DNA from: Periconia sp. R9002
Lineage: Eukaryota > Ascomycota > Dothideomycetes > Pleosporales > Periconiaceae
Direction of reading: 5' to 3'
DNA: 64,000 bases
Assembly: GCA_023627715.1 (NCBI GenBank)
Contig: JAMAHW010000042.1
Span: 243,356 to 307,355 of the forward strand
In this document: one piece after another, positions 56,049 to 64,000 of the stretch
Layout of the letters: the number at the start of each line of letters is the position of its first letter
Position numbering within the stretch: position 1 is the first letter of the stretch
Notes under the pieces: generated by a model
The model's input: only the letters and a program-made list of their open reading frames with translations
Told to the model about the DNA's origin: nothing
Database searches by the model: none
Program-made: the position numbers and the translations under genes

Positions 56049-59000
56049 TCGCTGATAAGCTACAGGTACTCCTTTGCCCGTATCGTGTCTTGTATCGTCT
56101 GGTCTCGTCGGCAACATCCACCCACCGAGACCGCGTTGGACCAATTCGGAATGCATGTTATCTATGTACTACTGCCTGCTATAATACCCAACTTCCGAGG
56201 TCAAGTTGATTCCTCCATTACGCATCACGCCGTGATGAGGTGTTAAGTCATGGGCTGCCGACTGCTATGCCTTTACCCTTTGCCGCCCTGGTTTCAGCGC
56301 CGACCAAGCAGAGCGTCTCGTCTTGTATCACACGTACGGGTATTGAGACCATGTATGGCCATCACAACGACCGAGATATCATGGCTGCGTGGGCTGCGAA
56401 TCGTCTGCTTTGGATTAGATGGGAATTGTATACCCATGGTTCGCCCCCGCCGCACCGCCAGGCTGGAATTTATCCTGTGTTATTGCAGCTGAGAAGACGG
56501 TGCGGGGGTTCAAACCTGGGGTACTAAACCACGACTGCACTGTACTTGCTGTACGTACTCGCATAGCATAGCATAGCATATTTTTCTGTAGGTCGTGATG
56601 ATGCTGCTGCCACTAGCGGAGAAAGGCGCTGCAGCAGTGGTAGTAGTCACCGGCAAAATGGCCTTCTCTTGGGCTTTTGAATGGCTAGCGGGCATAGGTA
56701 GGTATGAGGTGGTGATGTACAGTAAGTAGGTAGAGCTGTGGCCCCCATGCCCTCGGTCCGCTGGTCAAGGGTGTCTCGTCCCGGGGAAGCATTACGATAC
56801 TGCGTGCTGTTCGCCCGTTGTACGATGTGGGTATGTATATGCACTCGAGCGATTTCATGTATGAATCAGCTACCTACAGTAATGATGGCCCGTCAGAAAG
56901 AGTCGGTGAGAAGCTGTCTCCCTTTTCGGGCGCATGGCTGCATCACGACATGCTCTACTAACAGAGGGCGAAGTCCGCCGCCTCCGCGCTGCCCGCCCGC
57001 CCGCGCCTACCTGACACTGTGTTGCGCACAGTAGAGCATACCTACTGTAGGGCAGGGTTGGGTTTGGCGGGGGGCTTGCGGGAGATCAGTGGGGGTCATC
57101 AGCTCCCTTTTTTTTTTCTTTGGCGGCCGTCGACGTGTGATGTCGGCATCACGAGCCGCCTACCGCGACATGTGTACATCTGATATGTACCTGTACAGGC
57201 CATGTATCATTCCGGTTGCCTCCACCACAGCGCCATCATGTAGGTATCTGTACCTATGCATCTGTCACTCGGTCAGCCAGGGCGCATCAGGACGGGTTCC
57301 AGGTGCAGGTCCCCAGTACAAGCAAGTTTTGTGATTCACAACAGGTACGGTAGGTTTCTCGGTGAAGCCGCGCAGGCCGCCGCCGTCTTCGTCCGAATAA
57401 TCCCCTAGTGCGGCTCTTTGCCCGTGGTGCGAGTACGAGCCATCATCCACACCAAAAGGAGCCGCCATCATGATGCACGTGGGCGGAGAAACTCGGGCAC
57501 AGACAACCACACTGATAACAGTGGAGCCGCCTCAGCTCAGTCTCTGCAAGGTACCGTTGCCAACGAGCCAACGAGCCACAAAACCGCCTCACCACCCCAC
57601 TACTCCTATCAATGCCGAAATTTGCCCATCCTCCACTGTACTGTCTCTGCTGGACTAGGAACCCACCATGCCCTTCAAATCTTTCTAGCCCCCGCTTCAC
57701 CTGAAGACGAAAAAAAAAATCCTCTGCCAAAGAAAACTCAAATCCTGCCGCGGTTATCTTCGGCCTGCCCGGCTTCTTCCACATGGGAGAGAATCAGGGC
57801 CACGCCAACTTCCATCTACCACGCCAACCCTTCCCCAGCCTGGCCGGTTCCCTCCTAGAACCAAATGTCACCACGCCTGCTTGACACATCCTAGCCCCTT
57901 CAAGCAGCCCACGCTTCAAATCTGCCAACGATCGGCCTTTGGAAAGCCACATGAGGGAATCCGCTCTGGGGTCGATCGATCCGCGACTTCACCATGGGGC
58001 CCCGCACGCGCCATCTATAAATGCATCCATCGCTACTTGTGGCAATGATTGCTCGTGACGAGTCACTAATACCTGGCAAAGCTTCACTTCTGAACACTGG
58101 CCGCGACTGCGTCTCTCCTACCAAGACCGTGTCGATCTTCCACCGTCTCTTTGCTGTAGGCACTTACGGTAAAACCATGATCCATTGCGATTTGTAGTAA
58201 GAGAAACGGGGCGGCAATAGAGACTAAAGGGAAGAAAGAGTCATCTTGAACTATCAATCCACTAACATATCAGACACTAAACAACACTCGAGGTTTCTAC
58301 CTGTCCGATACCGGAGGGTCGACGACACCACTACAGCTTGGGCTCAGAAACTCTACGATCAGGAGCTATAGTGTCTTGGATGCTTCACGCGCACTGCGTT
58401 CATCACCTGCTCAAGACAAGCCTCCCTTGTGTGTTCCACTCTGCGAGAAGAAAATCGCTTCAACGCCGCAATAATTAACGTTTTCACTATGGCAATAATC
58501 ATCTATGTGCGACTTGAACTTCACTTGATGGAACCCACAGCGTTCAGCTATCTATCGAGACGGAAAAATTACTATACGATATTAATGATCTTCGTTGAGC
58601 TCATCTGCGTCGCGCCGACACAAGCTGGGGATCAAATCCTTACTCCCTTTTTTCTCCCCCACGTATGACTTCATGCTTTGCATGTTGAACAACGTACAGA
58701 GGTCGTACTTGTACAAGGTTCAACTTGCAAAGTAGACCCTTCGTCATGATCACCACCTCCAGATGACAATGACGTCAGCCTTCCTCTGATCATTTTGGTC
58801 GGAATTGCACAATCAACAAATACTCAATTCGGGCCTTTGCCCAAGACATCGCTACTGCCGGATCTTCTGTATCCTGCTATTGCCCCTGTTTTCATAGTTC
58901 CAGGGGAACCCTCCTTGTCACTGTGTACGCGAAGGCTTGTATCTAAGTAGATCGAGGTAAGGCACATCTTACCTGTACTCCTTGTTGTCTATGGAGTATC

Positions 59001-59414
59001 GCTTGTATAATCTTCTTACCCGTGATCCTCTTTTCCTCCATGTCTACGCTAGTACCCCACATCTTATCTTTTGCATCGGTTTGGCTTCCAAGCATAAATG
59101 AATGAAATCAAAACATGCCCGCTATCCTATGGAAAAATGTAAACTGTCAAACAATCGTCGCGGAGTATTGGATTATTCGCAATGTCGACACGTGTCAGTG
59201 GGAATTCACAGCACGACAACACGCTAAGTTATAAGCCTGGAAAGTCGAAGGACGATGTATGATGTACGACCTACGATGCTAATACATAGGAGGACAAGAA
59301 TAAAAAATTCGTCTAGGGTATCTACGTAGTGTGACATATATACATTCGAGCCGTCGCACTCCCAATCGGAAAGCGGCGCTCGACATAGAAACAAGACTAT
59401 CCCGCCATGGACAC

Positions 59415-60052
59415 CTACAGACCACAGGCTGTGTCGAGCATGTTCAGCACCTCTACAGTTGGATCTGTTAGCTATTTTATACATGTACTCTACGCGAGTG
59501 TAGTCTTGGACTCCTCGAAGAAGTTCACTTACGTAAGTTTTCGCCTATATCACACGTCGATGAAACGCAGGAAGTAACATTGTCGAAGAACGGTCCGCAC
59601 AAGCAATCGTCATCTGTGTTTGGATCACAGCCTGCGTCTGCGGCGCTTTCGTTCCAGCAGTCTTGCTGTAATTGTTGTTAGCAAAATAGTTATCATGGGG
59701 GCGATCGAGACTTGAAGATTCATCGCGGAGGTTCTCGATCAGGGAACGAGCAACGTACCGAGCAGCCTCCTGCCGCAGCCACAGCTTTGCTGACTGTTTG
59801 TGCCTTTGGATCGATTTGCAATGGAGGAGGAGGGCGGGAAGAAGGAGAAGGTTTCACCGCTACAGGCACGGCAGGTACAGCAGGTGCGGCAGGTACCGTC
59901 GCTGTGCTTGCTGCTTTGGGAGGAGGAGGTGCTTTGATGCCTGTACTCGCGGCGACAGTCATGTTCGAAGCAGAATTCGCAGCACAAGCAATAGGCGAAG
60001 CCAAGGCTGTACCATACATGCCCAAAGCCAAAGTGACAAGTATCAGCTTCAT
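59415..60052 (-). CDS. Secreted CFEM-domain protein
   Basis: Three exons: 60052-59759, 59665-59533 and 59464-59415; 158 residues. The ATG at 60052 gives a clean signal peptide (MKLILVTLALGMYGTALA, 18 residues). A Pro/Ala/Val-rich linker of about 70 residues leads to the CFEM domain, rebuilt only after splicing. Its eight Cys are seen in GGCSQQDCW, AGC, DDDCLCG, TSCVSSTC and TACGL. The acidic DDDC site matches the axial haem-binding Asp region of CFEM haemophores. Family role: haem or iron acquisition, or surface adhesion; in plant pathogens some act as effectors. No GPI signal is visible: the protein stops right after the last Cys, so it is probably soluble. Introns are 93 and 68 bases, both GT-AG. 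Confidence 0.85.
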
Positions 60053-61561
60053 GATATCGGTCGCGTATGTATAAAAAGGCAAACGATTGACAGAGGTAGG
60101 GTAACAAACACTCGTTGTATATACAAGAAGTAGAAACGATCGAAAGGCAAATTGATCGCTGCCAGTGTGCTGTAATTCTGATTTCTAACCAAATCAATGC
60201 GTAAGAGTGGTTATATAGATTCCTCTTCCCGGGGGGTTGGAGGGGCGGTGGGTCTTCACAACATTATGCGAGGTGTTTCGAACTTGCGCCCAAGTGTGTT
60301 ACAAAATGTGTGGCAAGCTGCAAGTGCTTCCCCCCGACACCGTTCTTCAGCTGCGCCAGCCGTCTCTTCCGACCTGTCCCGCCTTCTAGAGCGATTTAAT
60401 TGGGACTGCGGTGGTGCGGGCGCCTGCTTAATGTTGCCAACCTTTGTGAATTCGACATCACGTGACCCGCGTCTGCGGCTGGAACGCCGAGATATTGTGG
60501 CCCCCTGGGTTCTCCTCTTTGTTCATTTGTTCATGTATCCTGGCTCCTTTCAAACCTTCATGGCGGCCCATGCCGCATTTCCAGATGTCTTATTGAAACG
60601 ATACATGGGTCCACGGCAATGATGTGGACGATTTGAGGACACTAGGTACGTACATGTACATATCAACTGATGTATTTACATCGATGTATGTAGGTACGTA
60701 GGTATATTTGATAACAGGTAGGTATGCACGTGTTGGGTGAATAAATGATATCACGGTGTGCGCACTAACATCGGAAAAGTTCATGCAATGGCAAGTGTTG
60801 CATTTGACAGTACGACTTGTCAACGTACATGTACACGTCTTCGTTTACATGCCTTGAAGTATGGCGGCTACACGTTTCACCAACAGACCCCAAGACGCGT
60901 GTATGTTTACGGAAGCACGCAACATCCTACCTGAGACAGGTGAGCATTGTTTCACCGAAATGAGAGGATGCATAACTCGATTGAATCGCAAGAACTTCCC
61001 AACTGTGATATATCCCCAGGAACAGATGCCATGCATTCGTGCCGTGCTAGTCATGATCACGTCCACACGAGAAATGGTTTGCCCATGGAGTTTCATATGT
61101 TTACAGCTATGCGATTTATCTGGAATCACAGATTCCTATGCAACTATACATAGTACAGACTACATAAGGGGACTTTCCCCCGCATTTCTTTCGAGGCACG
61201 AAGAATATGCTCCAACGCGGAGTGGGTGCATCTCTCGGGTGTATGGCCACTCATGGCTGAATGTGATACCCAACCCCTAGATCAGAATCACAAATACTGT
61301 GTGCTTGAACATGTATTCAAACAAAACTAGATTCAGCTCGCATGCGGTATATAAATATAGTCGAAGTTTCGTAGGCTCTAAGGATACCTGGTCGTAGCTG
61401 CTAGTGACAATGGGATCATGGCCGTTACCCTAATCGGGAGGCCTATTTGTAAGCATCACCTTCGTCCGTCAGCGTCCGACCTCCGCGTCCTGAACCTCTC
61501 ATGTTGACATCAATACCACAGTGATTTCTCGTTCCAGCTCAGATAAACAACACACTCGGAA
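60053..61561. other. Intergenic region between the CFEM and bZIP genes
   Basis: About 1.5 kb; the starts of the CFEM (minus) and bZIP (plus) genes point away from each other, so it holds both promoters. A TAGGTA/GTACGTA cluster lies at 60,640-60,725. Open frames 60197-60622 and 60861-61280 have no recognised content. Confidence 0.45.
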
Positions 61562-62622
61562 ATGGCGCCCAGAACGAAACCAGACGACGATGATTGGCGT
61601 AACGTTGAGGACGCGAAGAAAAGGAAACAGATCCAGGACCGGCTTGCACAGCGAGCAAGGCGTAAGTCATTTTTCGTGGTCTTTAAATAGTATTATGGCA
61701 ACAACGAAGTGGAAGCATATGATGTGTCGTTACCTTTCTTCCTGCAATGCCCGTATTGAGCGTATTTGGTCGGCGCGTATACGACGGCAGGATACGCCTG
61801 CCTCCACATGTTACAATATTGAAATCGTGATAACTGAACATGGTCAGCTAACGTCTTATAGGACAACGCCTTCGCGAAGCAAAGACAAACGCGAAACAAC
61901 AAAAACAGCAAGATGAAACACCACCGACAGATGAAACGCAAGAACAACAACACCACTTGCACCTCCAACAACCACTGCCCGATGTATCACGTGATTTCAC
62001 GTCAACGCTTGTCGATATGCCCCCTATTGAAGACTTAGATTTTGATATGATGCCGAGTAGCATGAATATTGCTGCGTGCCAGTTATCGCTGTTATCGAAT
62101 AAACCCGAATCATCTGGAAGCTCACTAGAAAAAAATAGTACAAACGAATGCCAACACCTATTGCCACAGGATGCACCCAGTGCATCGAATTGGTCAGATC
62201 CCTTCAGTCGTACTTCGGATACGTCGATACCCTCGATCGTAGCATCAATATACGGACAGCCTGGTTTTCCAATGACAGTCTACAGTGCCTTATACATAAA
62301 CGGCAATATACTTGGATTGAAATGTGGCACTGTGGTTCCTGCAAAATCTACTCCGTGTGGGGCAGATATTCCGTTGCCCCTGCAACCCACCTACACTCAG
62401 CTCACAGTCCTACATAGTAGATGGATAGACCGTTTCCCCTTTCCCAAGATGCGGGATAACATCATAAATCTTGGCAGTGTGGTTGACGACGAAGAACTAC
62501 TCAAAGATGTCATCCTAATGGATAGTTTTGAGATCACGCAAGGAAAATTACCATGGGACCCCAAAGCTTGGACAATGAAAAAGCCATTTGCGGAGAAATG
62601 GGGGTACTTGTTTCTTCGGTAG
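61562..62622 (+). CDS. bZIP transcription factor with DUF3425-type C-terminus
   Basis: Two exons, 61562-61661 and 61862-62622, with a 200-base intron; 286 residues. The basic region spans the intron: RNVEDAKKRKQIQDRLAQRA, then R-RQRLREAK, which keeps the N/D-x2-A-Q-R-x-x-R pattern of fungal bZIPs. The following region is Gln-rich and has no clear leucine zipper. The C-terminal part (LTVLHSRWIDRFPFPKMRD, DSFEITQGKLPWDPKAWTM, PFAEKWGYLFLR) matches the DUF3425 domain common in fungal bZIP and secondary-metabolism regulators. Role is inferred as a transcription factor with unknown targets. The intron is longer than usual in this window; a 29-base alternative (GTAAGT...AATAG) is too short. Confidence 0.85.
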
Positions 62623-62746
62623 GAGAACATTTGAAAAAAGAAAAGATGAAATGTGATCCATGGACACACTATTACATTTCCGTTGTACCCTACCCAAGCC
62701 AAGGATGCTATTCCATTTACATCTAAGAGCCTTGAACATAGGAGAT

Positions 62747-63647
62747 TCATTCCTGTCCACCTTTCTCCAGGACTTTCACAATCCAGTCAATCAGGTCATC
62801 TGGCTTGGAAACTTCTGGACAATGATCCGAGTGAACTCGGGTGACGTCCACTTTTCTTCCGCTTGCCTTTTCAATATTCTCAATACATCTCTCCTGGACG
62901 GCCGGCACAACACATTTGTCCTCTTCCGCGAAAAACCACGATACCGGTACATCCTTGTATCCCGCATGCGTTAACTCGTTTCCAAAGCTTACCGAAGAAT
63001 GCTGCGTGAAATGGTCCCAAAACTGAACAGCCTGTTCAGGCGTGGCCATTTGCAAAACATATGATGCGGTGAGCTCCTTATCAGGATGATAGAGCCATCC
63101 ATCCTAGGCCTCAAGTTAGTTGGTCATTCCTTTTCGGCACGTGGAAATCCATAAAAAGCTGTTTGGGACAACATCATAGAAGACACAGGAGAGGAATGAC
63201 CAAATCACATACCTCGTCGGGCGTTGAATATCCACTGGGCGCTCCGCTCCCTTCAAAAAACGCGGAACCAGCCGAGCCACCCAGTTCGGGAGCCAACGAT
63301 GCAATATACGCAATTCTCACGACGCCTCCCTTTTTCCCCTCCTTCTCCCTTTCAGTCCTGGTCACGCCCTTCAAGCTTTGGGTCGAAGGGACACCGCCAT
63401 ACGAATGAGCCATGACGACAACGTCCCTGCCTTCGTCGGCGAGCTTGGTGACAGCCGCATTGACGACCGCAGCATCATCGTACATGGTGGGAAGAGGCCC
63501 GGGGTGCTTGCCAGCAGTCGTGAGTTGTACGGTTTGTGCAGTGTACCCCTTGGCCTTGATGGCGCTGATTATGGGAGCGTAATGAGGTGCCATGATGAAG
63601 GAGCCAGGAACGAGCACGAGAGCGGGTTTCGTGGATGATGAGGCCAT
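62747..63647 (-). CDS. Alpha/beta hydrolase fold protein
   Basis: Two exons, 63647-63213 and 63103-62747, with a 109-base intron (GTATGT...CCTAG); 263 residues. It opens with LVLVPGSFIMAPHYAPII (oxyanion strand), has the nucleophile elbow AHSYGG (Ser82), an acid near FFAEEDKCVVP and the likely catalytic His in HSDHCPEV. The order is that of the alpha/beta-hydrolase_6-type family of small fungal esterases or lactonases. Substrate unknown. There is no signal peptide, so it is probably cytosolic. It converges with the bZIP gene, 125 bases apart. Confidence 0.85.
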
Positions 63648-64000
63648 GGTTTCGTTCGGTTTTCTCGAATCACTCTTATGTAGCCTTGTTGCTCTGTTTA
63701 AACTCTGTGTGTGTGGGCGGGAAGATAAGATGGGAATGGTGTATCTTGGATGGGAACAACGTCTCTATATAGTTTCTCTACTCTCTCCCCCCACCCCCCC
63801 GTACAACAACACCAGGCAGGAACACAAGCTTACAAATGCCCCTTCCTGTTCTGTTCTGTGCAACATCAGAAAGCAAATGGGTCCTGTTTATTCTGACAAT
63901 CCAAAATCTGAACTATAGCCGTTAGCTCATCCCCCCTCCCCCTCCCTCCAAAATAGCACATCATCGGTGCTTTTCATAAAACCATGACCCCCCCCCCTGT
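63648..64000. promoter_or_regulatory. Upstream region of the hydrolase gene
   Basis: About 350 bases to the window edge, pyrimidine-rich on the plus strand with C runs near 63,790 and 63,990; no gene seen. Confidence 0.4.

Larger units (their letters stand above)
54723..59414. other. Long region upstream of creA
   Basis: About 4.7 kb with no supported gene, holding the creA promoter and leader at its left end. Simple repeats (GCTGC/GCTGT at 55175-55205, GATGG plus G run at 56011-56048) and TACCTA-type motifs (56,696-57,257) are present. Poly-T tracts occur near 55,490 and 57,110. Confidence 0.5.

Noticed and set aside
56500..56525. GGGTTCAAACCTGGG string resembling a tRNA T arm
   Set aside because: T-stem pairing fails and the upstream sequence forms no cloverleaf.
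60197..60622. 141-residue plus-strand open frame
   Set aside because: No domain features; lies in the shared promoter region of the CFEM and bZIP genes.

Overview
The window reads as nuclear DNA of a filamentous ascomycete. The genes carry short GT-AG introns (about 50-65 bases, some longer), are well spaced, and belong to fungal families: a CreA-type carbon repressor, an Msb2-type signalling mucin, a HET-domain protein, a CFEM protein, a bZIP factor with a fungal C-terminal domain and a bilirubin-oxidase-like multicopper oxidase. Protein style suggests Dothideomycetes, perhaps Pleosporales; that placement is inference. No rRNA, tRNA, CRISPR array or intact transposon was recognised. Exon structures were assembled by hand from reading frames and GT/AG sites, and in each complete gene the spliced length divides by three.

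Bases 1-16,000 are a compact housekeeping block of alternating divergent and convergent genes: msp1 (partial), tim21, glutamate 5-kinase, atp23, Aurora kinase, tip41, a cytochrome P450 and beta'-COP (sec27). Three of the first four act in mitochondrial protein quality control or import, and the fourth makes a proline precursor. The sec27 model needs a 6-base micro-exon.

Bases 16,000-28,650 hold the 1,534-residue Msb2-like mucin and then about 7.7 kb without a convincing gene, rich in simple repeats and TACCTA/TAGGTA tetramers. Bases 28,680-44,000 hold a secreted multicopper oxidase, an MTP18-like mitochondrial fission protein, a HET-domain gene with an apparent frameshift, a RING-finger gene whose upstream frame is cut by one stop codon, an mARC-like MOSC protein and a Rad55-type RecA paralogue. 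The part from about 31 to 40 kb is AT-rich and looks accessory and partly decayed.

Bases 44,000-64,000 are gene-poor. creA (53,337-54,722) sits between two long non-coding stretches (about 9 kb and 4.7 kb). A three-exon CFEM gene, a bZIP-DUF3425 gene and an alpha/beta-hydrolase gene follow. The best candidates for something not yet described are the micro-exon, the dispersed TACCTA/TAGGTA motif, the long deserts around the two signalling/regulatory genes, and the decaying HET/RING island.
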